Shown here: positions 12,240 through 31,136 of the stretch, piece after piece
How positions within the stretch are numbered: position 1 is the first letter of the stretch
Layout: the number at the start of each line of letters is the position of its first letter
Source of the DNA: Brachyhypopomus gauderio
Taxonomy: Eukaryota; Chordata; Actinopteri; Gymnotiformes; Hypopomidae
DNA: 64,000 nt
Assembly: GCF_052324685.1 (NCBI RefSeq)
Contig: NC_135211.1
Span: 20,199,324 to 20,263,323, forward strand
Direction of reading: 5' to 3'
Program-made: the position numbers and the translations under genes
Notes under the pieces: model-generated
What the model saw: only the letters and a program-made list of their open reading frames with translations
The model's database searches: none
What the model was told of the DNA's origin: nothing

Positions 12240-12720
12240 TTAAAGATCTAAAGTTGATCTGTCGAATATGTAACGAGCGCTCGCGCCGTAACACCGGGCC
12301 GCGGGTCGGGACACCGGGCCCGGCGTCGTTATCCGCTACCGCGAGAAGTTTGTGAGTGTTCGGGGAGGCCGGTGTGAGTTCTTTGTTCTGGTGGGAGTGC
12401 TGATGCTAGCTCGGGTAGCGGAGCGGCTCGCTATTGATCGTCTGCATTGTCTTTAGAAACGGGAGAGTACCGGCGAACGGCTCCGGTGGGTCCGACCGGC
12501 GGCCCACGACACCGACGCGTGTCGCTCAGACTGAAATATAACGGCGCCGACAGTAAAATACAACTTGTGAGTGAACGTGAGAGCGCGCTGAGGACGGTGG
12601 TGTAGGAGCGGCTTTAATACTGGGTCTCGTAGTTCTGAGGCTAACGGAGCTAGCGCCGTGCTAACGTAGCCGAGCGAACCGGCGTGATGAAGGTGAAGGT
12701 GAGCACTAACGCGAGGGTGG
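12240..12720 (+). promoter_or_regulatory. CpG-rich region, probable usp49 promoter and noncoding first exon
   Basis: CpG density is far above the surroundings (GCGCTCGCGCCG, CCGCGGGTCGGG, CCGGCGGCCCACGACACCGACGCG). It lies upstream of the usp49 start and must supply the noncoding first exon, because the coding exon has its own acceptor at about 13334. The exact transcription start is not visible. Confidence 0.55.
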
Positions 12721-13399
12721 AGAGGGTGGCGGCACCGCTGCTGACACGGCGAGGACTAATGTTACTTGTACAGCCGTGTTAAACGTGGACGGCCGTTACC
12801 GCTCCGGGTGCAGGTGTTTTGTTCTATCAGCTGCCGGTACGAACAGAAGGTGTGAGGGAGAAACGCGAGAGCAGCGCGGCAGCTAAACCAGACTGGCCGT
12901 GTGGTCCCGCTGAAACAAAGTCCGGAACCTCTTTGTCTCGCCTCAGTAGTTCGCACTGCAACTAACTGAACTTTTTTTTTGACCGATGTGACCCACCTGT
13001 CTCACTTCATCCACGCAGGAATTCGATTGTTTACTTTTTTTGTATGCGATGTGAATTGCATCTGATTTTTTATTGTAAGACCTCAGACATTGTTTATGGT
13101 GCAATACCTGAGCATGTTTACATTTTCCATCACAGTGTCACGCAATGCTGCTGACTTAATGTGGATGAAGAAAAATTTCCTTCTAAGGTTGTGATGCTCA
13201 ACGCACGCCTACTAAAGCATTTATGAGACTACTTTCACGGTAAGACTTCCTAACTATTCACGCCACTGTTGTAAGTTCTAGCGATATGATTCATAACTCT
13301 GAGTGTGTAAGTCCTTGTTTGCCCTGGTTCCTAGGCTCAGGGTCGTCATGGTGCAGTGGTGTGGCTCTTGACTTTGAGACCACATGTGCGTTGGGAGAG

Positions 13400-20356
<6,957 letters not shown>

Positions 20357-20955
20357 CTCAAGCATGTTTAGGCCAAGTCTGGCAATTCAACACACGTGTT
20401 TAGGCTGGACCTCATGATTCGACGTGTGGGTTTAGAACCCAACGCTTGAGTTTAGCTCAGGCCTAACTACCCAACACGTGTGTTTACGAACGGCCTGGCT
20501 GCCTAACATGTGTAGGACAGGTGTGGTTACCCAACACGGCTGTGTTTAGGTCAGGTATATTTCTACTGAGGTGTTCTTAATCACGGCCTAAGTCTTTAGG
20601 CCAGGCCCGTCACGCAGATCCATACCACACTCGGTCTCCTCAGACCTTATCTCAGAGATTTTTTCTACACACTGAATTTCAGCCGGTTCAGATCCACAGG
20701 AAGAATGTGCTCTGATCAGGCCTCCTCTCAGAGTGACTGCGCAGACGGAGACAGACACTCAACTGGCACACTTCGCCAGGGCATTGGACACCAGCCTCTG
20801 CACACTGGGGTGACCCCAAACCTTACCCTGGCCTAACCCTAAACCCAACCCTGACCCCAACCCTAACAGCGGGAGGCTGATGCAGCTGGTTGCCATGATT
20901 ATGGACTGGGTGCTATTTGATAGGCAGCTGGGTAATGCTTGCACTGCGGTGCCAG
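20357..20955 (+). other. usp49 3' UTR region
   Basis: No coding sequence. It holds short repeated phrases around CACGTGTGTTTAGG and a degenerate CCCTAACC-like stretch at 20815-20870. Confidence 0.4.
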
Positions 20956-21322
20956 AGCTCTGTGAGGTATGTGTCTGTGAGGTATGTGTCTGTGAGGTAT
21001 GTGTCTGTGAGGTATGTGTCTGTGAGGTATGTGTCTGTGAGGTATGTGTCTGTGAGTGAGAGTTCTGTGAGGTCTGTGAGTGAGAGCTCTGTGAGGTCTG
21101 TGTCTGTGAGTGTGAGGTCTGTGAGTGAGAGCTCTGTGAGTGTGAGGTCTGTGAGTGAGAGCTCTGTGAGGTCTGTGAGTGTGAGGTCTGTGAGTGAGAG
21201 CTCTGTGAGGTCTGTGAGTGTGAGGTCTGTGAGTGAGAGCTCTGTGAGGTCTGTGTCTGTGAGTGTGAGGTCTGTGAGTGAGAGCTCTGTGAGGTCTGTG
21301 AGTGTGAGTGAGAGCTCTGTGA
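20956..21322. repeat. Composite minisatellite of GTGAGGT(C/A)TGTG units
   Basis: Six copies of a 15 bp unit (TGTGAGGTATGTGTC) pass into mixed units of GTGAGTGAGAGCTCTGTGAG and GTCTGTGAGTGTGAG. It is open in several frames on both strands (SVRYV and SLTDLT repeats), an artefact of short periods that are multiples of three. Confidence 0.9.
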
Positions 21323-21642
21323 CGCTGGTCAGGACTTGCTGGAAACCTGAGGGACGTTCTTGAAGACTGACTGCTGCATCTGGACCGGGGGAAGCGGCAT
21401 GGAACACACCACTGTCGACTTTTACCACAGGACAGAAAATGACTCACACTCCAATCAGGAAGTCCTCAGCTTTGTCATACGGTTGTTTGTTTTTCTACTG
21501 TTGTTTCTAATGTGGATAGTAAACTTTCTTTGCCAGGGATGCAGTGAGACCTGTTACTGTCCTGAGAATCAAAAACGGTTGGGGGTGGGAATCCTTTACA
21601 TTAGTAATTACTGACCAGAACAATCTGATGACGCTGAATGTC

Positions 21643-21706
<64 letters not shown>

Positions 21707-22630
21707 TGCGTGTGTGTGGAGAAGTGACTGTAGGGGTCCTAACATGACCTCTGACCCCTGGACCTTCTTGTTATGTATTGTAAGAGCACCTGTAATCGAT
21801 TTTATTGATCACGTGGGTTTGGCCTGATGATAGGGATTAAACGTATACAACACGAGCTGGGGGAGTCTTTTAACAGCGACTCTACAGGCCAAAACACCAT
21901 CAGATTAAGCAACTGCACACGTGACGGTTTGAGCTACGACATGGCGTCATGACGCTGACTCCAAGTCCAGGTAGAGGAAGGCAGTCGCGCAGAATACCGG
22001 CGGTGCCTCGCAAAACTGGCGCCTGAGCGGCCGGGACTCCCGTCGGAGCGAGGGTTTGCGTATTCAACGTAACTACCCGATTATGGTTCGTAAATAAACT
22101 TTTGACGATAACCATGTGGTGGACATTTTGGCTGGTGCACTGTGGAGGATGAGAATGCGCCGGAACGTTTATTTTTTATTAAAATTGTCAACAGAACCGC
22201 CAGAGATCGTCACGACATAATATGAAATTCCGGTAAATCTGTTATCTACTCAATTTCAGGCTGGTCAGATGACCTTTTGACACCAGGCGAATTTAAGTAA
22301 ATACTGTAAGCTGCTGAGCGGTTCTGCGTAGTCTTTTACTGGGTCAGTAGCACAGTTCCCTGGATAACCGTGCGCTTTGTGTTGTACCAACCTCGACGTG
22401 GTTGGTGCTCTTATTCGTTTAGAGAGGTTCGGAGTTGGTTGAAAAAAAAAAATACATGCAACATTTGTCCTTATTTTGTGCGTATTTGGGCTGTAAGACT
22501 GCAGACGCCTTGCGTGACGTTTTCAGTGACGCGTGAGTATCTAAAAATTGAACAGCACAATCAAACACCATTAAAACACCCTGATTCATCTTTATTTTTT
22601 ACGTCATAGTCAAATTGGTCTTATTTTATA

Positions 22631-22679
<49 letters not shown>

Positions 22680-23993
22680 TGAATTGGTTTGATATATAAC
22701 GTGTGTGTATGTATATGTAATCTAAGAGGATATATTCTTGATATAACATACTGCGCAGCTGTTGTGGTGCACATGGTAAACGCCCGTTGCACTTACAACA
22801 CGAGAAGAGAGCCACGTACTTGTGCGCGTGTCAGTTGAACTGGTTTAGTGTCAGGCATGACGTCTACATAAACAAATCGACTGTGTTGCTTGTAAAAATT
22901 GAGTTATGGTTAGTACTGAAGTAGGGATGCCCATAGCAATAAAATGCCAAGGTAAGGCATGGAATGATTCATACAAAATATATGGGCTTTCACCACTTAA
23001 AAAAACAACCATTATCACACGTTTGTAGATTTATTTGCTAAGATTACAGTGTAGTATTGGAGGATTAACAAACTGGGTAGAAATATGAACGTTATGGCAG
23101 AACGTGCCTGTGGTTGTGACGTCACATGGATGATGACACTGTACAGCCTGTTCACGAAAGAGCAACGATGATGTGCGCTTGATGCGCAATTTAAAAGTGT
23201 CTAAAAGTTCATTCTCTAGTGTGTTTAAGTGCAACTTATCTGTACACATGGTTAAGCAGAAATGTAATCTTTGATGGTGGTGTTCCTCAATGAAAAAGTA
23301 ACCAATGATTATAAACGTCAAATTCCCTATCGTACCAAGACGCCCTCACCCACTACCCATTCAGTAGAAACCCCCCTCAACAGTAAGTCTCGTAACATCA
23401 CTGGTGCCAGCGAGCGCAGTGAAACGAGAGGTGGATGACAATGTTATCAGAGGCAGCTTAGTGATCAGGTACGCTTCAGGGATGAAAGGAAGGCATGCTA
23501 GCTGTTAAGGCATGCTAACCCTGACCCCTAACACTAACCCTAAACCTGACCCTGACCCCTAACCCTTAATGCGGAATCCTCCTGAAACCATGCACTCATG
23601 AAAAAAACTGATAATCGTGTAAAAGTAAAAGGGATATGGGAAAGTTCAAAACCCTTGGATGTTTTCTATTGAAAGGGGGGCTCTGTAGTGACCGCGGGTG
23701 CCTTTGAAGGCAGGTGTCTGTATCACATGAAAGCCAACTTGGCAGCCAGGGTCTGTGTGGGCACTGTGTGTTCAGTCAGACTGTAGGTGGAGATTTGTTT
23801 TCCCATTTGTGCCAATTCTAAGGTTAAAAACTATATTGGTCATTTTTATGTCCATCACCTTTTCAGCCTTTCATTAAGATGCTCATGGGAAAGAAATGGG
23901 ATGCATCCCAGTGGGATTCAGTTTCGGTGATTTCAGTAGCATCATTATTGCCACGGTTCTGCCTCCACGGGCAGACTTCTGAGGTCACATGAC
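21323..23993. other. usp49-tmcc2 convergent spacer
   Basis: It contains (TG)n at 21642-21718 and (TA)n at about 22628-22675, plus AT-rich unique DNA. The part next to 23994 should be the tmcc2 3' UTR; a minus-strand AATAAA complement near 23030 is a candidate poly(A) signal. No gene was recognised. Confidence 0.45.
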
Positions 23994-26900
23994 TCAGCCA
24001 GGCAGCAGCCAGAGCTCCACCCAGTCCCAGTGCTTCCAGAAGATGAGTAGTAGGAGCGCCAGGGCGACGGTGGTGAGGACGCGGGTCCGGCTCTTCATTA
24101 GCGGCGTGATGAAGCTGGCCATGGTGGAGACAAACACGAGCAACACCGCCATGAGGGCGAGGATGACGTTGATGAGCTTCCCGAGCAGAGCGCGTGCGTT
24201 GGCGTTCTCCACCCCCTCCAGCTGCACCACCTGCTGCTGCTGTTGGAGCTCCAACTTACTGATACGGGTCAAACACGCCTCCACAGCCTCCTGCACACAT
24301 GCACGCAGACACACACACGTGTTATCTGATAGGGGTCAGATACTCCTTCACAGCCTCCTGCACACACACGTACAGATACACAACACATCAGCAAATGCAT
24401 GCCCCCAACCCCCCCCACACACACACACACACAACGAACCAGCAACAATGCATCATACGCACACATACAGATACACAACGCACCAACAACATTGCATTCC
24501 ACCCCTCACCCACCACATGCACTCATACAGATGCACATCAACAATGTATCCTACAGTCATGGCCAAATGTTTTGAGAATTACAAAAATAATATATTTTCA
24601 CATGATCTGCTGCCCTCTGGTTTTTATGTGTGTTTGTCAGATGTTTTTATCACATACAGAAATATAATTGCAATCATATGAGTAACAAAAACTTTTATTG
24701 ACAGTTAGAATGAGTTAATGCAGCAAGTCAATATTTGCAGCGTTGACCCTTCTTCAGTATCTCTGCAATTCTCCGTGGCATGCTCTCAATCAACTTCTGG
24801 ACCAAATCCTGTCTGATAGCAGTCCAATCTTGTACAATCAATGCTTGCATTTTGTCAGAATGTGTAGGTCTCTTGATGATTGACCACAAGTTCTCAATGG
24901 GATTAAAATCTGAGGAGTTTCCAGGCCATGGACCCAAAATCTCTGTTTTGTTCTCTGAGCCATTTAGTCATCATCTTTGCTTTATGGCAAGGTGCTCCAT
25001 CATGCTGGAAAAGGCATTGTTGATCACCAAACTGCTCTTGGATGGTTGGGAGAAGTTGCTCTCGGAGGACATTCTGGTACCATTCTTTATTCGTGGCTGC
25101 GTTTTTAGGCAAGACTGTGAGAGAGCCGAGTCCCTTGGCTGAGAAGCAACCCCACACATGAATGGTTTCAGGATGCTTTACAGTTGGCATAAGACTGGTG
25201 GTAGCGCTCACCTCGTCTTCTCTGAACAAGCTATTTTCCAGATGTCCCAAACAATCGGAAAGGGGATTCATCAGAGAAAATGACTTTACCCCAGTCCTCA
25301 GCAGTCCACTCCCTGTACCTTTTGCAGAATATCAGTCTGTCCCTGATGGCCCTTGCTCCAAGAGTCTCTGCCTCACAGTGCGTGCAGATGCACTCAGACC
25401 TGCCTGCTGCCATTCCTGAGCAAGCTCTGCACTGCTGGTAGCCCGATCCCGCAGCTGAAACACTTTTAAGAGACGGTCCTGGCGCTAGTGATGGGACATC
25501 TGAAGCTACGCTTCGAAGCGTGTACCGAGTAAATAGGGGCGTGTCCGATGAAGCCCCGCTTCGGAGCTTGTGTTAGATTGAGCAAAATCACGTGATCAGC
25601 AACAAACGAGGCCTCGCATTACATCGGCCACGTCATTGCTTCATTTTGCGTATCGTTTTTCAAAATAAAAGCGCTACGAACCCTGTTGCTTCGTGTTGTA
25701 GAAGGTGGTTAAATTTAAAATCTGGAACGTTCTAAATTCTTTTTGTTTGATCAGGATGTACATTAGATTCACACATCAAAAACAGACTAAAAACCATTGG
25801 AAGAGGCAAACCTTATTTGTAATGTTAAAAACATTTTACATTTGGCAGACGCCCTTATCCAGAGCGACTTACATTTTATCTCATTTTTATATAAGTGAAC
25901 AATTGAGGGTTAAGGGGCGCCTCAGTCATGGCCTCAGGTCTGGGAATCGAACCCACGACCCTCCGGTTACAAGACCAGTTCCCTAACCACTTCCCTTCCC
26001 TAACCACCAGGCCATGACTACCAAACCAGATCTAGAACCCCCAAGAAGCAATTATTTTAAACACATTTTGTTTTTTTTTAAATCAGTTTCTAACTCAAAA
26101 TATTCAGTCTGCCTCAACAACCACTCAATTCCCAATATAGTAAAGTACAACATATCTTCATTGTCAAATACGTTCATGACATACAAGAAAACCCAACACA
26201 ACCACTAATGGTCAAGGATTAGATTGGCTACAAATCATTTTAATAATTAAAACATGACAATTAAGTATGATTTAATTGATTTTCCTGTTACTAAACATGA
26301 GTTTGATGGAAACTTTGTGACAATATTGCATTTACAAATTGTTGAAAGTATGATCCAACTGAATGACGAGGCTGTTACAGTTTCACCAGCAGATGTCACT
26401 AGTGAGTGATGAATGAAGCCTCGAGTAATGAACCTTTTTGCAAAGCAAAGGGTTGGAAAGCTTCATTGCTTCAAGAGGCTTCATTTGCCCATCACTACCT
26501 GGCGCTTGCTGGTTGCGATACTCTTCCCTGTTAGGCCATTTTTGTGCAGTGCAATGATGACTGCACATGTTTCTTTAGAGATAACCATGGTTAACAGAAG
26601 AGAAACAATGATGCCAAGCACTAGCCTCCTTTTAAAGTCTCCAGTGGTGTCATTCTTACTTAATCATGACAGATTGTCCTCATCAACACCCACACCTGTG
26701 TTAATGGAGCAATCACTGAAACGATGTCAGCTGGTCCTTTTAAGGCAGGGCTGCAATGAAGTTGAAATGTGTTTTGGGGGATAAAGTTCATTTTCTAGGC
26801 AAATATTGACTTTGCAATTAATTGCTGTTAAGCTGATCACTCTTTATAACATTCTGGTGTATATGCAAATTGCCATTATAAAAACTGAAGCAGTAGACTT

Positions 26901-29531
26901 TGTAAAAATTAATATTTGTATCATTCTCAAAACTTTTGGCCATGACTGTACACACACACTCACATGTACAGATACACAGCGCATCAGCAACAATGCATCA
27001 CACACACCCCGTGTGTCTCTGGTCAGTCTTGTCACCTGTATGTCCCTGGTCAGTCTTCTCACCTGTATGTCCCTGGTCAGTTTTCTCACCTGTTTGTCCC
27101 TGGTCAGTTTTCTCACCTGTTTGTCCCTGGTCTGTGTTTACCTGTATGTCCCTGGCTCTCTCGTAGGACTGGTAGGCCACCTTCTCTTCCATGCTGGCCA
27201 GCTCCTGTTTTAGGTTGCTGAGCTCATTCTGGTGAAGTTCACTCAGGTCGTTAAGCTGCTCCTCCAGACGCTCGTACCTGGTCATGCACACAGGCTGCAG
27301 TTAAAACACCCAGCACGCGCACAGCTTCAAACACCCAGCACACACACAGCTTCAAACAGCTTCAAACACCCAGCACACACACAGCTTCCTGTGCTGAAAG
27401 TGTCAGTGAAATCGCAGCTCAGCCAGGAATGACTATCATCTCAGATACACAGCTGGTGCTCAGTTACAAACCCTCATCTCAGACACAGTTCCTCAGCTGG
27501 TCTAGGTCTTTATTCACATTTTAGAATGTTCTTGCCATTTGGATCTAGTCACAGATGATAACTATGGAAAGTGTTGCTTCCACAGGCACTCCCCTGCCCA
27601 GCTCCCCACCTGTAGCGCTCCTCCTGCACCACCCTGCCCTGATCCCCACCTGTAGCGCTCCTCCTGCACCACCCTGCCCTGATCCCCACCTGTAGCGCTC
27701 CTCCTGCACCACCCTGCCCTGATCCCCACCTGTAGCGCTCCTCCTGCACCACCCTGCCCTGATCCCCACCTGTAGCGCTCCTCCTGCAGGCACTGGGTCA
27801 TGTAGGAGTAGTCACTCTGCAGCTGACTCCTCAGGTCCTCCATGGCGTCCTCCATGTGTGTCTGACTCGCCTTGATCTCCTGCAGCCCCTCCAGCAGTGC
27901 GTCCCATGATGGAGATGAGTGGTGGTGATGGTGGTGGTGCCCATCCAGCCGTGGGCTCCCCATGACCACACCCAGTCCTGACATTGCCCCGCCTCCAGCC
28001 CCGCCCCCTCCAGAATTGCTGCCGGCGGCGGAGCCGGAGGAGGCACTCGAGCACTCGTCGTCACTGCCGTATTTGGGGCTGGAGACGAGGGTGGCGCTGC
28101 CACTGAGTGCCCGGGGTGTGTCCTCTGTGTGCCCCTCCTCTAGAGTGTCCTTCATATGGGCAATGTTGTCGGCACTCCCGAACTTGTTACGTATGAGGCT
28201 GGCGAACTCCCTTGGCTTTGAGACAACCGCTGCAGTGTGTGTGAGTGCCGAGACCCCGCCCTTCACACCCTCGACCACGCCCCCGACCACGCCCCCACCA
28301 AAGCCGCTGATGCCAGCGCGCATGTTGGCACCCACGTCCTTCAGGCCCTGCTGCATGTCTCGCAGGACATCTTTGGGCTGACGCGCAAGACCATTCTACG
28401 AGACGATGGCCAGACAGGAAAAGAGGAGAAAGAACAGGTGAGGGAAAGAGAATTAGGGGGAGGGAGAGTGAGAGATAGAAATATTAGGAAAAGACAGGCT
28501 TTTATTATGGAGGACACTGTGAGTAGAGTATATGATAACACACTAGAGTACTACAGCACTAGAGCACTAGACCACTACAGTACTAGACCACTACAGCACT
28601 AGAGCACTAGACCACTATAGCACAAGAGCACTACAGCACTAGAATGCTACAGCACTACAGCACAATAGGACTACAGTACTAGAACACTACGGGCTCCTCC
28701 TTCACTGGAACTATATGTAAAACATCTGGGGCCGCATGAGCCTAGTCAAACGAAAGCAAGCAATTACACAGTCACAGGATTTGCATATATTCAAAACAAT
28801 AAACAATAACGAAAATACAGCACACGCCAAAGTTCGCAGTCAGACAGTGCTGAGTATCTTTTTGTTTAATGTGATGTTTAAGTTTTCAATGTTTATTTAT
28901 ATGTCACTACCTATAACTAATAAGACTTTTGTAACCCTAGTCCTTAACCCAGTCCTAACTATAAACAATAACCAAACAGATATGTGCCCTTTCTTGTATA
29001 CAAAATTAAAATGAGCTTTCGTTTAAAGCATGTTAGGCTGTGCTGCTGGTCAGAATGGCTGTACACCTCTGTCTCTCTGGTTTTCCTTGTTGTGATGACA
29101 CACACACACACCCACACACACACACACACACTCACTTGCTCGATCTCTTTGAGTTTCCTGTGGTAGTGCTCCAGCTTCTTGTGCAGGTGTGAGATGGTCT
29201 GAGCTGATCTCTGGTTCTTCTTCTCAAACACCTGTTTGATGCGCGCCGCCTGCTGCTTGTCCGCATTGTGGGCCAGTTTCAGGTACTCGGCCACATTGTT
29301 GTCGCGAGCTTCCTGCTCCACGCGGATCTGCTCCGTCAGCTTCAGGATCTTCTGCTGCAGATGTTCCAGTGCGGCTCGTGTACGCTGCCCCTCCCCTTGC
29401 CCCTCCCCTGGCCCCGCCCCTGCTCCCGCCCCCACCCCTGCCCCTGCTCCCTCAACACTGATGTTTCCATCTGAACCTCCATGGGCTGTGGACAGGGGCG
29501 GGGCCAATGTTGATACCTCACTCTTATCCAG
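23994..29531 (-). CDS. tmcc2: Transmembrane and coiled-coil domain protein 2, 5' exon(s) not found
   Basis: Four exons on the minus strand: 29531-29136, 28395-27770, 27277-27142 and 24290-23994, together 484 codons. The first begins in frame with LDKSEV and has no ATG, so the start lies in an unseen upstream exon. Coiled-coil segments include [20 protein letters not shown] and [17 protein letters not shown], then [20 protein letters not shown], a Ser/Gly/His-rich region, and [20 protein letters not shown]. The last exon has [18 protein letters not shown] and two hydrophobic segments ([20 protein letters not shown] and [11 protein letters not shown]). TMCC proteins are ER membrane proteins; TMCC2 has been linked to APP and apoE. 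The [11 protein letters not shown] and [15 protein letters not shown] stretches favour TMCC2 over TMCC1/3. Two donors and one acceptor are tandemly duplicated (separate entries). Confidence 0.92.
24284..24363 (-). repeat. Duplicated 3' splice site of the last tmcc2 exon
   Basis: GTGTGCAG|GAGGCTGTGGAGG at the true exon start (24290) has a copy 67 bp upstream in the transcript, GTGTGCAG|GAGGCTGTGAAGG (24357). From the copy, translation would read [11 protein letters not shown] then TAA. Confidence 0.8.
24364..24551. repeat. CA-rich imperfect tandem repeat
   Basis: Phrases such as ACAGATACACAACGCACCAAC and AACAATGCATCA recur at intervals of about 70 bp, and again at 26955-27000 on the far side of the Tc1 insertion, showing the element landed inside the array. 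Confidence 0.7.
24728..25430 (-). pseudogene. Tc1-type transposase, frameshifted remnant
   Basis: Three minus-strand pieces in different frames carry parts of the DDE catalytic domain: [26 protein letters not shown] and [14 protein letters not shown]. Frames change between pieces, and the N-terminal DNA-binding part is separated by the nested insertion, so it cannot encode an active enzyme. Confidence 0.92.
25486..26497. mobile_element. hAT-like non-autonomous element nested in the Tc1 element
   Basis: Ends TAGTGATGGG and CCCATCACTA are inverted and flanked by the 8 bp duplication CCTGGCGC (25478-25485 and 26498-26505). Subterminal GAAGC/GCTTC repeats are present at both ends. No transposase is seen. 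It contains a SINE. Confidence 0.9.
25830..26030 (-). mobile_element. tRNA-derived SINE nested in the hAT-like element
   Basis: It is the reverse-orientation copy of the 6611-6802 SINE: box B complement GGGAATCGAACCC, box A complement CCAGTTCCCTAACCAC, and tail complement TTATCCAGAGCGACTTAC. A short duplication (CTTCCCTAACCA-like) sits at its head. Confidence 0.88.
27022..27141 (-). repeat. About 27 bp x5 repeat carrying tmcc2 donor copies
   Basis: On the minus strand GGGACATACAG|GTAAAC (true exon end at 27142) is followed by copies of CCAGGGACA(A/T)ACAG|GTGAGAAAACTGA. Decoy donors lie at 27116, 27089, 27062 and 27035. Spacing is 25 bp then 27 bp. The decoys (GTGAGA) look stronger than the true site (GTAAAC). 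Confidence 0.88.
27300..27400. repeat. CTTCAAACACCCAGCACACA tandem repeat
   Basis: Three or four copies of a 24-34 bp unit in the tmcc2 intron. It is not exon-derived. Confidence 0.8.
27609..27789 (-). repeat. 40 bp x5 repeat carrying tmcc2 exon end and donor copies
   Basis: GAGGAGCGCTACAG|GTGGGG on the minus strand occurs five times, with exon-side boundaries at 27770, 27730, 27690, 27650 and 27610. The copies are nearly identical. The unit has no stop codon in any minus-strand frame. Confidence 0.95.
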
Positions 29532-29639
29532 CTAAGACACACAAAGACAAAGACAGTCAGATACATGTACAAAAAAATTTCAAACAATTTTACAGAAACA
29601 AAGTGAGAAGAGTGAGTATTGCCTGGTTGCTGAAATACA

Positions 29640-30170
29640 GATACATACTACACACTACAGATACACACTACAGATACCAGAGGTGGGCATTCCAGGTTCA
29701 GAAAGTAAAACTCCTTCCCAGGATTTTACTCAAGCTTGCTGGGTTTTCTAATTAGTGCAAGCCAGGTCAAATTAGTGGAATCAACACAAGCCAAGAAGCC
29801 TGAGCAAAATCTTGGTGAGGACTATTACTTTCTGAACGAGGAATGCCCACCTCTGACAGATACACACTATACACTACAGATACAAACTACAGATACACAC
29901 TACAGATACACACTACACACCCCAGATACACACTAAAGGTACACACTATACACTACAGATGCATACTAAATGCACCCACTACAAATACAAACTACACACT
30001 ACATATACACACTATACATACACAGTACACACTAAAGATACACACTACAAATATACACTACACACTACAGATAAACACTGAAGGTACACACTACAAATAC
30101 ACACTACACACTTCAAATACACAATACACACTGCAGATACACACTACAGACATACACTACGTGTCCTACA
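29640..30170. repeat. ACACTACAGATAC minisatellite
   Basis: Irregular units of TACACACTACAGATA fill both sides of a small inserted element at 29678-29855. Confidence 0.9.
29678..29855. mobile_element. 178 bp hAT-like miniature element
   Basis: Inverted ends CAGAGGTGGGCATTCC and GGAATGCCCACCTCTG are flanked by the 8 bp duplication ACAGATAC (29670-29677, 29856-29863). Confidence 0.9.
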
Positions 30171-30741
30171 GGATTACAGGACAGAAACAAGGCACCATTA
30201 CAGCTGTTTCTGTCATTAATCATTATCTCACTGAATTAATCAATAGTTCAATAAATAATTTAAACTCATTATTAAACTCAGGCATGTGCACTGAACCCCA
30301 TTACAGACAAAAGATCAACAAGACTATATTAAAGGCTATTAAACACTCTTATTCATCAAATTAATAATATGAATATAAATATTAATCAATGCTAATATCA
30401 TTTAGCATATTTATGGAGCACCATGGTACACAGAAACATGTAAACCACCAATGTCACATCTAATTCAGGACTAATCACAAAAAAGAACCACAAATGTACT
30501 TACTAATCAAATGTAAACAAATGCAAGTAATGTCAAACAACCACAAACACACAAATACAAAAATGCTACATCATTCATATAACCACTCAGCATAGTAAAT
30601 GCACAGTTAACGGCCCACGCCTTATCAACCAGTACACACACACACACACCCTCCACCACCCATCACATGACTGATGACCCACAGATTTGCACATGCGCAA
30701 AGGGACTACACATTCTACTCTCTCTCTGTCAGATAAACACG

Positions 30742-30793
<52 letters not shown>

Positions 30794-31088
30794 TCCAAAC
30801 GAGAGACATGGCCACTCAGCACTGTCTTTGAATCTGTCTCTCTGACCACTTTATCAGAAGCAGCATGGTAAGATGAAGAGAGAGAGAAGGAGAAAGAGGG
30901 AAAAGAGAGAGAGTGGGTGAGGGAGAGGGAGAGAGGAATAAGGAGAGAGAAGAGCAGAGGGAGATCAGAGAGCTCTGGTGTCCCTCCACATACTGTGCCT
31001 GATAGCTTTAGAAACTGGGTTACACTGGCAGTGCTGAATCACAGTGACCCTGGACCGTCAACCTGTTTCCACGGCACTAAGACCACAG

Positions 31089-31136
<48 letters not shown>

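Larger units (their letters stand above)
24554..26948 (-). mobile_element. Tc1-like DNA transposon, interrupted
   Basis: Inverted ends CAGTCATGGCCAAA and TTTGGCCATGACTG are flanked by TA on both sides (24552-24553, 26949-26950). It encodes a broken Tc1-type transposase on the minus strand and is split by a nested hAT-like element at 25486-26497. It lies in the last tmcc2 intron. Confidence 0.93.

Noticed and set aside
13286-13399. Upstream ATG extending the usp49 frame
   Set aside because: The added residues cross an intron acceptor at about 13334, and USP49 begins at MDRCKH by family comparison.
20815-20870. CCCTAACCC-like stretch resembling telomere repeats (also near 23510-23575, 4925-4985 and 37905-37945)
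   Set aside because: Units are irregular (CCTAA, CCCAACCCTGACCCC) and short; this is common degenerate repeat in fish DNA, not an interstitial telomere.
20913-21447. Open frames over 140 codons on both strands of the GTGAG minisatellite
   Set aside because: Periodic artefacts; both strands open at once and composition is pure repeat.
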